NCBI RefSeq assembly: GCF_009363855.1
Contig: NZ_CP045423.1
Span: 434,001 to 498,000, forward strand
DNA: 64,000 nucleotides
Origin: Microvirga thermotolerans
Lineage (GTDB): Bacteria > Pseudomonadota > Alphaproteobacteria > Rhizobiales > Beijerinckiaceae
Direction of reading: 5' to 3'
Shown: piece by piece, positions 47,871-58,047 of the stretch
Numbering within the stretch: position 1 is the stretch's first letter
How the letters are laid out: every line of letters begins with the position of its first letter
Program-made: the position numbers and the translations under genes
The notes under the pieces: model-generated
What the model saw: the letters and a program-made list of their open reading frames with translations, nothing else
What the model was told of the DNA's origin: nothing
Database searches by the model: none

Positions 47871-48766
47871 CGGGGGCACTCCGCCTTCACGTAGGCGGCG
47901 ATCTCCGCATGGGTGGCGATCCAGACGTCGGGCCGCTGCGAAATCTCGGCGAGGAGCTTTTCGAGAATCCAGATGCGCGACCGGTACCCCGTCACGTGCG
48001 GGTGCATGGTGAGCAGGAACAGGCCGCCCTCCTCGTAGGCGCGCTCGAACTCCCGGAAGAAGATGTCGTAGACGGCGGTGGGCGGCGTGTGCGGGCGCAG
48101 GCCGCTGAACCGGTGCATGTTGAAGTAGACCGCGTCGTCGCGGATCCACTCCACCGGCAGTTCGACGATGCCCGTGGGCTCGCCCTTCTCCAGGAGCTCG
48201 TAGGGGTCGTCGTCCGCCATCAGGGACGAATCGTAGAGAAGGCCGAGCTCGCGCTCGATACGCAGGGTATCGGCGCTGAAATCCCAGGAGGGCGTGCGAA
48301 GCCCGACGGGGCGCACGCCGGTGATGCGCTCCAGGGTGTCCGCCGCGCGGAACATCAGGTCCCGCTCGACCTCGTAGGGCAGCTGGCTGTTGAGCTCGTG
48401 GATCCAGCCGTGGATCCCGATCTCGTGCCCTTCCGCAACGACCCGGCGCTGCTCGTCCTCGTAGAGCAGGGCGGCCACGGCCGGGACGAAGAAGGTCGCC
48501 TTCGCGTCGTACCTGCGGAGGGCGTCGAGGATGCGCGGCACCCCCTGGCGGTTGCCGTACTGGCCCTGGGACATGCGCCCGATGGACTTGCCGCCGTCGC
48601 GCAGTTCGTTGGTCTCGTGGTCGGAGTCGAAGGAGAAGGCGACCGCGCAGCGCGCTCCGTTCTTCCAGCGGGCGGGCTTCATCGGCCGGCCGGCGCGGAC
48701 GTGCTCCACCTTGCGGCGCCACGTCTCTTCCGTCCAGGTCCAGGGCTGGGTGCCGATATCGTCCAT
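47867..48766 (-). CDS. Polysaccharide deacetylase family protein (PuuE-like)
   Basis: A 299-residue NodB-fold hydrolase. Residues FSFDSDHETN (Asp47 and Asp49), HGWIHELN (His119, His123) and RTPSWDFS are the metal and catalytic motifs; no signal peptide, so it is probably cytosolic. This subgroup includes allantoinase PuuE and other deaminating or ring-opening enzymes acting on small amides rather than on polysaccharide. It overlaps the DmpA-like gene by four bases. Substrate unknown. Confidence 0.88.
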   Translation of the reverse strand: MDDIGTQPWTWTEETWRRKVEHVRAGRPMKPARWKNGARCAVAFSFDSDHETNELRDGGKSIGRMSQGQYGNRQGVPRILDALRRYDAKATFFVPAVAALLYEDEQRRVVAEGHEIGIHGWIHELNSQLPYEVERDLMFRAADTLERITGVRPVGLRTPSWDFSADTLRIERELGLLYDSSLMADDDPYELLEKGEPTGIVELPVEWIRDDAVYFNMHRFSGLRPHTPPTAVYDIFFREFERAYEEGGLFLLTMHPHVTGYRSRIWILEKLLAEISQRPDVWIATHAEIAAYVKAECPR

Positions 48767-48794
48767 GGGCGTTCCTCAACGTTCGTGCTGTCTG

Positions 48795-48824
48795 CCGCGG
48801 CCGGAGGCCCGGCCGCGGGTTTTT
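48795..48824 (+). terminator. Perfect intrinsic-terminator-like hairpin between two gene blocks
   Basis: CCGCGGCCGG-AGGC-CCGGCCGCGG (10-base stem) is followed by GTTTTT in the plus direction. It lies in the 76-base gap between the SDR gene and the deacetylase gene, both on the minus strand. In the plus direction it is a strong terminator shape with no plus-strand gene before it; in the minus direction the T-run is absent, so it may only act as a stabilising or attenuating hairpin. Confidence 0.6.
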
Positions 48825-48842
48825 GAAGTCCTGCTCCCGGCC

Positions 48843-49598
48843 TCAGGAACGTCCGCCGTCCACGGACAGGATCTGTCCGGAGATCCAGCCCGCCGCGTCC
48901 GAGGACAGGAACATCACCGCGTCCGCGATGTCCTCAGGCCTTCCGAGGCGGCGGGTGTGGATGCTCTCCACGAGCCGTGCCTGGCCCTCGGGGCCGTAGC
49001 TCTCCCACTGGCGAAGGGTGGCGGGATTGGAGAGGACGAAGCCCGGCGCGACGCTGTTGACCGTGACGCCGAAGGGGCCGAGCTCGAAGCTGAGCTGCTT
49101 CGTGAGCCCGACGAGGGCGTGCTTCGCCGCCGTGTAGCCCTGGATCCCCGTGAGGCTCGGGCGCAGGCCGGCGCCGGACGAGATGTTGACGATCCGCCCG
49201 AAGCCGCCGCGCTTCATGTGCGGCGCCACCGCCTGCGAGCACCAGAAGGCCCCGTGCACGTTGGCTTCGAAGAGGACGAGCCATTCCCGCTCGCTCACCT
49301 CCTCGACGGGTTTCACCACCTGGCCGCGCACGCCGCCGGCGCAGTTGACCAGGATGTCGATGCCGCCGAGCGCCTCCGCCATGTCCCCCATCGCGGCGGC
49401 GACGGCGGAGCGGTCCGAGAGGTCGAGGGTGCGCGTGGCGCTCGCCCCCGCCTCCGCGGCGACCTTCAGGCCTTCTCCGTCGAGGTCGAGCGCCCAGACG
49501 CGGGCGCCCTCGCGGGCGAAGGACTGGACGATGGCGCGGCCGATGCCCTGAGCCGCGCCCGTGACGACGACGCGGCGGTCGGTGAAGTCGAGTTTCAT
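48843..49598 (-). CDS. SDR family NAD(P)-dependent oxidoreductase
   Basis: A 251-residue classical short-chain dehydrogenase. Cofactor motif TGAAQGIG (13-20), LVNCAG, the catalytic Tyr155/Lys159 in YTAAK, and the Ser in VNISS. An Asp at ~38 (LDLDGE) after the second strand suggests NAD preference. Start overlaps the ketopantoate-reductase-like gene stop. Substrate unknown; the neighbourhood suggests a secondary alcohol or keto step in amide catabolism. Confidence 0.92.
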   Translation of the reverse strand: MKLDFTDRRVVVTGAAQGIGRAIVQSFAREGARVWALDLDGEGLKVAAEAGASATRTLDLSDRSAVAAAMGDMAEALGGIDILVNCAGGVRGQVVKPVEEVSEREWLVLFEANVHGAFWCSQAVAPHMKRGGFGRIVNISSGAGLRPSLTGIQGYTAAKHALVGLTKQLSFELGPFGVTVNSVAPGFVLSNPATLRQWESYGPEGQARLVESIHTRRLGRPEDIADAVMFLSSDAAGWISGQILSVDGGRS

Positions 49599-50611
49599 GA
49601 TTCGAGCAGCCGGTCGAGGGTGGCCCAGGATTGCTCGCGACGGTTCTCCTCGATGTCGTGGATCAGCGTGACGAGCCTGTCGATGGTCGGCGTGGGAATG
49701 CCGGCCTCCGCGCCGAGACGGGAGATGATCGCGATCTGCGCGTCGACCTCGGTCTTGCGCTTGCGCACGGCGAGGTCGCGCCAGATGCCCGAATGGGTCT
49801 TGGCGGTGTGCCGGTTGAACTCCGCCATGGCGGCGACGGAGCGGCGCGCGGCGGCCTCGTCCGCGCCGGGCATGAAGGCGTCCGGGTCGAACCCGTTGAA
49901 GCCGAGGGGCTTCACGCCGCGGGCGAGGGCCACCGCCATCACCTCGCGGCCGAGGCGGTGGAAGACCGGAAAGTGCCTTTCGGAGGCGAGGTTCTCCGCC
50001 ATTGACGCCGGCGTGAGCGCGGTCGCGAACAGCATGGCGCCGTAACCGAGCTTGCCCCACAGGTAGCCCCAGATGTTGTCCGTCAGCACGGCGTCGGGCT
50101 CGAAGATGGAGAGCAGCCGGTGATAGTCCCTGACGCGCGGCGTGACGCTGCCGTCGATCTCGCCGACGGCGACGGTCGCGCGGTTGCCGAACAGGATGCG
50201 TCCCGGCTCCAGCCAGTCCGCCCCGAAATTCACGAAGCAGCCGACCGTCCGCTCCGCCCCGATCTCCTCGGCGATGACGAGCTCGTTGAGCCCGTTCTGC
50301 GCCGAGAGCACGGAGCCGTCGGGCGCGAGATGCGGCATGAGGGCGCGCACCGCCTCGCGGGTGTGGTGGGCCTTCACGGCGAGGATGACGCGCTTGTACC
50401 GCCCCTCGACCGCCTCCGGCGTCGCGGCCTTCACCTTCTGCCGGAAGGTCTCCACGGGCCCCTCGATGGCGAGGCCTTCCGCGTTCATCGCCTCCACATG
50501 CGGCGCGACGATGTCGACGAGGAGGACGTCCTCGCCCGCGCGGGCGAGATAGGCGCCGAGGGTGCCGCCGATGGCGCCGGCGCCCCAGATGAGAATCGGA
50601 CCTTCGCTCAT
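49595..50611 (-). CDS. Ketopantoate reductase (ApbA/PanE) family protein
   Basis: A 338-residue two-domain reductase with N-terminal Rossmann motif GAGAIG (10-15) and SVLSAQNGLNE and the C-terminal helical domain that contains the active-site region WGKLGYGAMLF. At this length and in this context it is not a likely PanE of pantothenate synthesis; many paralogues are 2-hydroxyacid dehydrogenases. The ATG shares one base with the creatininase-family stop. Confidence 0.88.
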   Translation of the reverse strand: MSEGPILIWGAGAIGGTLGAYLARAGEDVLLVDIVAPHVEAMNAEGLAIEGPVETFRQKVKAATPEAVEGRYKRVILAVKAHHTREAVRALMPHLAPDGSVLSAQNGLNELVIAEEIGAERTVGCFVNFGADWLEPGRILFGNRATVAVGEIDGSVTPRVRDYHRLLSIFEPDAVLTDNIWGYLWGKLGYGAMLFATALTPASMAENLASERHFPVFHRLGREVMAVALARGVKPLGFNGFDPDAFMPGADEAAARRSVAAMAEFNRHTAKTHSGIWRDLAVRKRKTEVDAQIAIISRLGAEAGIPTPTIDRLVTLIHDIEENRREQSWATLDRLLES

Positions 50612-51306
50612 CACCAGTTCTCGATCAGTTCGCGGGTTTCGGCCAGGGCGACGGACCAGATGGCGTTCATCTCCTCGTCGGAGCGCTGGTAGCGCCCGCC
50701 GAAATTGCCGTCGCCGAGGATCTCGCGGACGCCCTCGGGCCCGAAGGTGCGCATGCGCTCCAGGTCGACCATCGGCTTCTGACGGTCGGGCTGGACGACG
50801 CCCTCGAGCCGGGTCCAGGGGAAGTTCTCCATCCAGGAGGCGTGGGAGGCGACGGGGTCGATCTCCTTCACCTTGGCGAAGGTGCGTGGGGCGTTCCACC
50901 AGTTGTGGAAGCGCACGCGGCAGTCCGGGTTGGCGTTCATCCACTCGATGCACGCGGTCTGGCCGGGCGTGTTGCCGCCGTGGCCGTTCACGAACAGGAT
51001 GCGCCGGAAGCCCGTGCGGCGCAGGGAATCGAGAATGTCCGCGATCAGGCGCAGATAGGTCTCGGCCTTCAGCGACACCGTGCCGGGATAGGCCATGAAG
51101 TAGGGCGTGATGCCATAGGCCTGCACAGGGAAGACCGGCACGCCGAGCGGGGCGGCGGCCTCCACGGCGACGCGCTCGGCCAGGATGCTGTCCACCGAAA
51201 GGCTCAGATAGGCATGCTGCTCGGTGCAGCCGAGCGGGACCACGGCGCGGTCGTCCGTCTTCAGGTACTCCTCGACCTGAAGCCAGTTCATATCGCTGAT
51301 TTTCAT
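50611..51306 (-). CDS. Creatininase family protein
   Basis: A 231-residue amidohydrolase of the creatinine amidohydrolase fold. Metal ligands: Glu29 and His31 (GCTEQH), Asp39 (SVDS), His109 (NGHGGN). Members open cyclic amides such as creatinine or lactams, or act on formamido compounds. Its start overlaps the GntR regulator stop in an ATGA. It is the first enzyme gene after the regulator, so probably a key step in the pathway. Confidence 0.9.
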   Translation of the reverse strand: MKISDMNWLQVEEYLKTDDRAVVPLGCTEQHAYLSLSVDSILAERVAVEAAAPLGVPVFPVQAYGITPYFMAYPGTVSLKAETYLRLIADILDSLRRTGFRRILFVNGHGGNTPGQTACIEWMNANPDCRVRFHNWWNAPRTFAKVKEIDPVASHASWMENFPWTRLEGVVQPDRQKPMVDLERMRTFGPEGVREILGDGNFGGRYQRSDEEMNAIWSVALAETRELIENW

Positions 51307-52367
51307 TCAGACGCTTCCTCTTTGGCGGGGGATGCCGAACGCAGGCGTTCGATCTCCGGCAGGAGAACCTGCCGGACGGCATGGGGATCGGGGTCGTAGC
51401 GGAATTCGATGGCCTGGCGGCCTTCGGGGAAATCCCTGAGGATCGGCTCCGCGCCGCTGGCGTAGACGAGCACGTCGAGCGTCTTCAGGAAGTCCTTGAG
51501 GTCGGGCTCCGTGATGAGGCGCACCTCCACGTCGGAGACATGGGGCGTGAAGCGCAGCACGCCCGGCTTCATCAGGGCCATGAACTCGGGAAAGATCGAG
51601 ACGATCCCGATGCGGGCCATGGGATCGATCACCGCGAGCTTCGCACGCGTCTCCTCGGCGGGGATGAAGCTGAGATTGGCCATCGGCGTGCCGGGCGGAA
51701 CGAGGCTTTCCACGTCGCTCCTGCGGTGGGGAAAGGTGACGCACAGGTCGCAGGGCTGCGGCAGGGGCTCCCCCGCCTGCAGCGCCGAGAGGGTCGTGAC
51801 GGCGATGGAATCGGCGGGGCCCAGATGCTCGCGGATCCGGTCCGCGTATTGCTGTGTGGTGTCGAGGAAGTGGCCGACGATCACGATGTGCACGGGCCGG
51901 GGCTGGCTGCGTCCCCGCGCCGCGCGCGCGTTCACGAGGGAGGCCACCACCGTGGGCGACAGGCCGAGCTCCTCCGCCTCGTTGAACAGGGCGTCGATCC
52001 GCCGCTGGATCTTGCGCATGGCGGTCGAGCGCAGGCCGTCGCGGGAATGCCCGTCGCTCACGTAGGTGCCGGCCCCCGGCTTCGCCTCGATCAGCCCCGA
52101 CCGGCGAAGCTCCCGATAGACGCCCGCCACGGTCATGGGGGCGATGCCCGCCCGCTCCGCCAGCTCGCGCACGGAGGGAAGCCTCTGCCCGGGCTGCAGC
52201 TCGCCGAGGCCGATCCCGAACTCGATCAGCCCCCGGAGCTGGACGCCGAGCGGCACGGGCAGGGTGCGGTCCAGGGCGGCCGCCAGATTGGCGAGAATCC
52301 GCTCCTGGGCATCCTGTTCTATCCGGGTGGAACGGTCGCCCGCTGCAACAATGGAACTTTTCCGCAT
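51303..52367 (-). CDS. GntR family transcriptional regulator
   Basis: A 354-residue regulator. A winged HTH lies at about residues 48-107 (LPSVRELAERAGIAPMTVAGVYRELRRSGLIEAKPGAGTYV), preceded by ~45 residues. The C-terminal ~230 residues (PVHIVIVGHFLDTTQQYADRI...) do not match the usual FadR, HutC or aminotransferase-like effector domains that I know; they resemble a two-lobed ligand-binding fold. It is the first gene of the minus cluster and divergent from the ABC transporter, so it probably controls both. Confidence 0.87.
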   Translation of the reverse strand: MRKSSIVAAGDRSTRIEQDAQERILANLAAALDRTLPVPLGVQLRGLIEFGIGLGELQPGQRLPSVRELAERAGIAPMTVAGVYRELRRSGLIEAKPGAGTYVSDGHSRDGLRSTAMRKIQRRIDALFNEAEELGLSPTVVASLVNARAARGRSQPRPVHIVIVGHFLDTTQQYADRIREHLGPADSIAVTTLSALQAGEPLPQPCDLCVTFPHRRSDVESLVPPGTPMANLSFIPAEETRAKLAVIDPMARIGIVSIFPEFMALMKPGVLRFTPHVSDVEVRLITEPDLKDFLKTLDVLVYASGAEPILRDFPEGRQAIEFRYDPDPHAVRQVLLPEIERLRSASPAKEEASE

Positions 52368-52473
52368 GGCCTGTACGATTTTGTTGACTTGGGGCCGGTC
52401 GGCGACCTACCGTTATATTCGGCAAGTACACCTTGAACGAAAAGTCTGGTTCTTAGCAAGAGGGGGACTTCAG
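52368..52473. promoter_or_regulatory. Divergent control region between regulator and ABC transporter
   Basis: A 106-base, less GC-rich gap. Possible plus-strand elements: TTGACT near 52383-52388 and TATATT near 52413-52418, but their spacing (24 bases) is too long for one promoter. The pair TGTAC and GTACA (near 52372 and 52425) is an inverted repeat 50 bases apart that could be a GntR operator pair. Both calls are tentative. Confidence 0.35.
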
Positions 52474-54054
52474 GTGAAACTAAATTCCAAGCTTGGCGGT
52501 ATGGTGGCGGCGGCGCTCCTGGCGGGGACCATGCTCGGGGGCGCAGCCTCCGCGCAGACCCTCACCATGGGCCTTCGCGCCGGACCGGATTCCATCGATC
52601 CGCACTGGTCCACCCTCGGCAGCCAGGCCGAGGCGCTGCGCCACATCTTCGATACGATCGTCATGGCCGATGAGAACCTGCAGCTGAAGCCGGGTCTCGC
52701 CACCTCCTGGAAGCCGGTCGACGACACCACGTGGGAGTTCAAGATCCGCGAGGGCGTGAAATTCCACGACGGCTCCGAGCTCACCGCCGAGGACGTGAAG
52801 TTCTCCATCGACCGCATCCCGGTGGTGACGGGTCCGATGAGCATGACGATCTACACGAAGCAGGTGAAGGAGACGAAGGTCGTCGACAAGTACACCCTGC
52901 ACGTGATCACCAAGGCCCCCGCGCCGACCCTGCCGAACGACTTCATCCGCCTCTTCGTGGTGCCGAAGTCCATCGGCATGGAGGCCCGCAACGAGCAGTT
53001 CAACTCCGGCAAGGCCGCCATCGGCACCGGGCCCTACAAGTTCGTGTCGTGGGAGCCCAAGGGCGATCTGGTGCTCGAGCGCTTCGACGGCTACTGGGGC
53101 CAGAAGCCCCACTGGCAGAAGGTGATCCGCAAGGAGATCCCGAACGATCCGGCGCGCATGGCCGCCCTGAAGTCGGGCCAGGTCGATCTCGTCAACTACG
53201 TCCCCGCGACGGACTACGCGGCGATGCAGAAGGACAAGTCGGTCGACACCTTCATCGCCGACACGGTCTACTTCTTCAACATCACGCCGAACGTGAAGGA
53301 GACCCTGCCGAAGCCGGTGAAGGTCGACGGCAAGGAGATCGCCGAGAACCCGCTGCGCGATGCCCGGGTGCGCGAGGCGCTCGATCTCGCCATCGACCGC
53401 AAGACTCTGGTGCGCGTCGTGCTGGAGGGTCTCGGCAAGCCCGCGAACCAGCTGATGCCCGCCAGCTTCTTCGGCGGCAACAAGAACCTGCCGGAGCGTC
53501 CCTACAACGTCGCGAAGGCCAAGGAGCTGCTCGCCGCGGCAGGCTACCCGAAGGGCTTCGAGATCGACTTCTTCTGCACCAACAACCGCCTGCCGGGCGA
53601 CGCCGCCGTGTGCGAGGCCCTGTCCCAGATGTGGGCGCGCGCAGGCCTCAAGGTGAACGCCAACGCCCTCAACGGCACGGTGTTCTTCCCGGCGCAGCAG
53701 AAGGGCGAGTTCCCCCTGTGGATGAGCGGCTGGGGCACGCTGACGGGCGAGGCGAGCTACACCTACGGCTCGCTGGTGCACACCGCCGATCCGAAGACGG
53801 GCCTCGGCGCCTTCAACAAGCAGGGCTACTCCAACCCCGAGGTGGACGCGCTTCTCCAGGAAGGCGCCCGCACCATGGACGATGCGAAGCGCCGCGCCCT
53901 GTTCGAGAAGGTCACCGAGATCTCCATGAACGACCGCGCGCTGATCCCGACCGTGCAGCTCCAGACCGTCTGGGCGGCGAAGAAGGGCACCATGGTGATC
54001 CCGCCGCGCGTCGACCAGGAGACCCTGGCCTACGAGATCAAGCCGAAGAGCTGA
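52474..54054 (+). CDS. Peptide/opine-type ABC transporter substrate-binding protein
   Basis: A 526-residue SBP_bac_5 (DppA/OppA cluster C) binding protein. A GTG start behind AGGGGG gives a signal peptide (residues 1-27, AASA). The mature protein starts QTLTMGLRAGPDSIDPHWS and contains WEFKIREGVKFHDG, GTGPYKFVSWEPKGDLVLERF and the C-terminal GWGTLTGEASYTYGSLVH. Such proteins bind dipeptides, oligopeptides, opines or glutathione. It heads a complete importer with two permeases and two ATPases. Confidence 0.93.
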   Translation: MKLNSKLGGMVAAALLAGTMLGGAASAQTLTMGLRAGPDSIDPHWSTLGSQAEALRHIFDTIVMADENLQLKPGLATSWKPVDDTTWEFKIREGVKFHDGSELTAEDVKFSIDRIPVVTGPMSMTIYTKQVKETKVVDKYTLHVITKAPAPTLPNDFIRLFVVPKSIGMEARNEQFNSGKAAIGTGPYKFVSWEPKGDLVLERFDGYWGQKPHWQKVIRKEIPNDPARMAALKSGQVDLVNYVPATDYAAMQKDKSVDTFIADTVYFFNITPNVKETLPKPVKVDGKEIAENPLRDARVREALDLAIDRKTLVRVVLEGLGKPANQLMPASFFGGNKNLPERPYNVAKAKELLAAAGYPKGFEIDFFCTNNRLPGDAAVCEALSQMWARAGLKVNANALNGTVFFPAQQKGEFPLWMSGWGTLTGEASYTYGSLVHTADPKTGLGAFNKQGYSNPEVDALLQEGARTMDDAKRRALFEKVTEISMNDRALIPTVQLQTVWAAKKGTMVIPPRVDQETLAYEIKPKS

Positions 54055-54068
54055 TTCGCGACATCGGC

Positions 54069-54138
54069 CCGGCCGGGAAATTCCCGGCCGGCTCAGTTCC
54101 CGGGGCGGCTTCGGAACACTGAAGCCGCTTCGCTTTTC
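54069..54138 (+). terminator. Two hairpins between binding-protein and permease genes
   Basis: First, CCGGCCGGGAA-A-TTCCCGGCCGG (54069-54091), an 11-base perfect palindrome. Second, GCGGCTTC-GGAACACT-GAAGCCGC (54105-54128) followed by TTCGCTTTTC. In ABC operons such hairpins often raise binding-protein levels relative to the membrane components by 3' mRNA protection or partial termination. Confidence 0.55.
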
Positions 54139-54188
54139 GCGTTGCGTGACGATTTCCCGTTCCGTTTCCAACCCATGCACGAGCGAGC

Positions 54189-55163
54189 ATGATCGGTTTT
54201 CTCATCCAGCGCGTTCTTCAGGCGCTCCTGGTCATCGTCGCCATGTCGATCATCGTGTTCCTCGGCGTCTACGCCATCGGGAACCCGATCGACGTCATGA
54301 TCGACCCCGCCTCTGACCAGGCGCTGCGCGAGGCGCTGATCCGCCGCTACGGGCTCGACCTGCCGCTGTTCCAGCAGTACTTCGTGTTCGTGAACAACAT
54401 GCTGCACGGGGACCTGGGCGAGTCCTTCATCTACCGGCTGCCGGTGCTCAGCCTGATCTTCTCGCGCTTCCCGGCGACGCTGGAGCTGGCCCTGTGCGCC
54501 ATGCTCATCGCCACCTGCCTCGGCATTCCCCTGGGACTCTGGGCCGGCTACAAGCCCGATGCGCTCTCGTCCAAGGCGATCATGGCCTTCTCGGTGCTGG
54601 GCTTCAGCGTTCCCACCTTCTGGGTCGGGCTCCTGCTGATCATGACCTTCGCCGTGGAGCTCGGCTGGCTGCCCTCCGGCGGGCGCGGGCCGACGACGAA
54701 CGTGCTCGGCATGAACCTGTCGATCACCTCCCTGGAGGGCCTCAGCTACATCGTCCTGCCGGCCCTCAACCTCGCCCTGTTCAAGCTCGGCCTCCTCATT
54801 CGCCTCACCCGCGCCGGCACGGTCGAGGTCATGAGCTCCGACTACGTGCGCTTCGCCCGGGCGCAGGGCCTGTCCGAGGGAAAGGTCGTCGGCCTGCACG
54901 TCCTCAAGAACATCTCGATCCCGATCGTCACCGTCTTCGGGCTCGAGCTCGGCTCCACGCTCGCCTTCGCCGTCGTCACGGAGACGGTGTTCAACTGGCC
55001 CGGCATGGGCAAGCTCATCATCGATTCCATCACGGTGCTCGACCGTCCCGTGATGGTCGCATACCTCATCCTGGTGGTGTTCCTGTTCGTCCTGATCAAT
55101 CTCGTCGTCGATCTGGTCTACGGGCAGCTCGACCCCCGCATCCGCGTCAAGGCTTCCTCATGA
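54189..55163 (+). CDS. Peptide ABC transporter permease (DppB-like)
   Basis: A 324-residue permease with six membrane helices, an N-terminal IQRVLQALLVIVAMSIIVF segment and the EAA-like loop YVRFARAQGLSEGKVVGLHV. The C-terminal YGQLDPRIRVKA is characteristic of DppB/GsiC-type proteins. It overlaps the second permease by four bases. Confidence 0.93.
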   Translation: MIGFLIQRVLQALLVIVAMSIIVFLGVYAIGNPIDVMIDPASDQALREALIRRYGLDLPLFQQYFVFVNNMLHGDLGESFIYRLPVLSLIFSRFPATLELALCAMLIATCLGIPLGLWAGYKPDALSSKAIMAFSVLGFSVPTFWVGLLLIMTFAVELGWLPSGGRGPTTNVLGMNLSITSLEGLSYIVLPALNLALFKLGLLIRLTRAGTVEVMSSDYVRFARAQGLSEGKVVGLHVLKNISIPIVTVFGLELGSTLAFAVVTETVFNWPGMGKLIIDSITVLDRPVMVAYLILVVFLFVLINLVVDLVYGQLDPRIRVKASS

Positions 55164-56053
55164 GCGCTCCCGTCGAGAATCGCTGGAGCCGGCTTTCGAA
55201 CTTCTGGTCGGATTTCCGGCAGAGCCCCGTGGCGGTGGCGGCCCTCGTCGTCATCGTCTCGGTCGTCCTCATGGCCGTCCTCGCGCCCGTGGTGGCGCCG
55301 CAGGATCCCTACAACCAGGAGGCGCTCGACCTCTTCGATGCGCGCCTCGAGCCCGGGGAGGTCGGCTCGGGCGGCTACGTCCACTGGCTCGGCACGGACG
55401 CCGCCGGGCGCGACGTGTTCTCCGCGATCCTCTACGGGCTGCGCACCAGCCTCATCGTCGGCGTGATGGCGGGCACCTTCGCCCTGGTCCTCGGGGCCGT
55501 CGTCGGGCTCGTCGCCGCCTATTACGGCGGGCGGGTGGAGGCGCTCATCATGCGCGTCATCGACCTGCAGCTCTCGCTGCCCGCCATCCTGCTCGCCCTC
55601 GTGCTGGTCGCCCTGCTCGGACAGGGGCTTCCGCAGCTCGTGGCGGCTCTGGTCGCGGCGCAATACGCCTATTTCGCCCGCACCACCCACGGGGCGGCGA
55701 GCGCCGAGCGGCGCAAGGACTACATCGAGGCGGCGCTCTCCACGCCCATCCCGGCGCGGCAGGTGCTGTTCCGGCACCTCCTGCCGAACGCGCTGCCGCC
55801 GCTGATCGTGGTGGCGACGGTGCAGGTGGCCAATTCCATCGCCCTGGAGGCGACCCTGTCCTTCCTCGGCCTCGGCCTGCCCATCACCCAGCCGTCGCTC
55901 GGCTCGCTGATCTCCAACGGCTTCCAGTTCCTGCTCTCCGGCCGCTACTGGATCTCGATCTATCCGGGCATCGCGCTGATGCTGACCGTGGTGGCGATCA
56001 ACCTGGTGGGCGATCAGGTCCGCAACGTCCTGAATCCGAGGCGCAGCCGATGA
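55160..56053 (+). CDS. Peptide ABC transporter permease (DppC-like)
   Basis: A 297-residue permease, with the OppC-type N-terminal segment (FRQSPVAVAALVVIVSVVLM), WLGTDAAGRDVFSAILYG, and EAALSTPIPARQVLFRHLLPNALPP as EAA loop. ATGA overlap with the DppB-like stop and 4-base overlap with the first ATPase. Confidence 0.94.
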   Translation: MSAPVENRWSRLSNFWSDFRQSPVAVAALVVIVSVVLMAVLAPVVAPQDPYNQEALDLFDARLEPGEVGSGGYVHWLGTDAAGRDVFSAILYGLRTSLIVGVMAGTFALVLGAVVGLVAAYYGGRVEALIMRVIDLQLSLPAILLALVLVALLGQGLPQLVAALVAAQYAYFARTTHGAASAERRKDYIEAALSTPIPARQVLFRHLLPNALPPLIVVATVQVANSIALEATLSFLGLGLPITQPSLGSLISNGFQFLLSGRYWISIYPGIALMLTVVAINLVGDQVRNVLNPRRSR

Positions 56054-57020
56054 GCGAACCCGTCCTCAGCGTCCGCAACCTCCGGACCCAGTTCAAGACC
56101 CGCGCCGGAACCCTCAACGCCGTCGACGGCGTCAGCTTCGAGGTCGGCCGGGGCCGCATCCTCGGCCTCGTCGGCGAATCCGGCTCGGGAAAGAGCGTCA
56201 CCGGCTATTCGATCCTCGGCCTCATCGAGCCGCCGGGCATGATCGCCGACGGCGAGGTGCTGCTCAACGGCCGCGACCTCACGCGCCTGAAGGGGGACGA
56301 GCTGCGCCGCGTCCGCGGGGCGCAGCTCGCCATGGTGTTCCAGGATCCGATGATGACCCTGAACCCGGTCCTCAAGATCGGCACCCAGATGATCGCGGCC
56401 GTCCGCGCGCACGACAACGTGTCGCGCAGGGCGGCGCGGGTGCGGGCGCGCGAGGCGCTCGCCAAGGTCGGCATTCCGAGCCCCGAGGAGCGGCTCGACG
56501 CCTATCCGCATCAGCTCTCGGGCGGCATGCGCCAGCGCGTGGCCATCGCCATCGCGCTCCTGCACCGGCCCGCGGTGATCATCGCGGACGAGCCGACGAC
56601 CGCCCTCGACGTGTCGATCCAGGGCCAGATCCTGGCGGAGGTGCGCCGCCTCGCCGACGAGACCGGCACCGCTTTCGTCTGGGTCACGCACGACCTCGCC
56701 GTGGTGTCGAGCCTCGCCGACGACATCTGCGTCATGTACGCGGGGCGAGTGGTCGAGACCGGGCCTGCCGCGGAGGTGATCGCCGCGCCGCGGCACCCTT
56801 ACACGGCGGGCCTCCTCGCCTCCGTCCCCGCCGAGCACGAGCCGGGCGAGAGGCTGCCCCAGGTTCCGGGCTCGGCGCCCTCGCTCGCGAACCTTCCGCC
56901 CGGCTGCGCCTTCGCCCCCCGCTGCTTCAGGGCCGGCCCCGCCTGTACGGCGACGCCGCCCGTTCAGCGCTTCGCGGACGGACGCTCCGCCCTCTGCCAT
57001 TATCCGATCGAGACCGATTC

Positions 57021-58025
<1,005 letters not shown>

Positions 58026-58047
58026 ACCCCGAAGCTCCAGCGACACC

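Noticed and set aside
49595..50611. panE of pantothenate synthesis
   Set aside because: Family match only; the gene is embedded in an amide-catabolism cluster and no other pantothenate gene is near.
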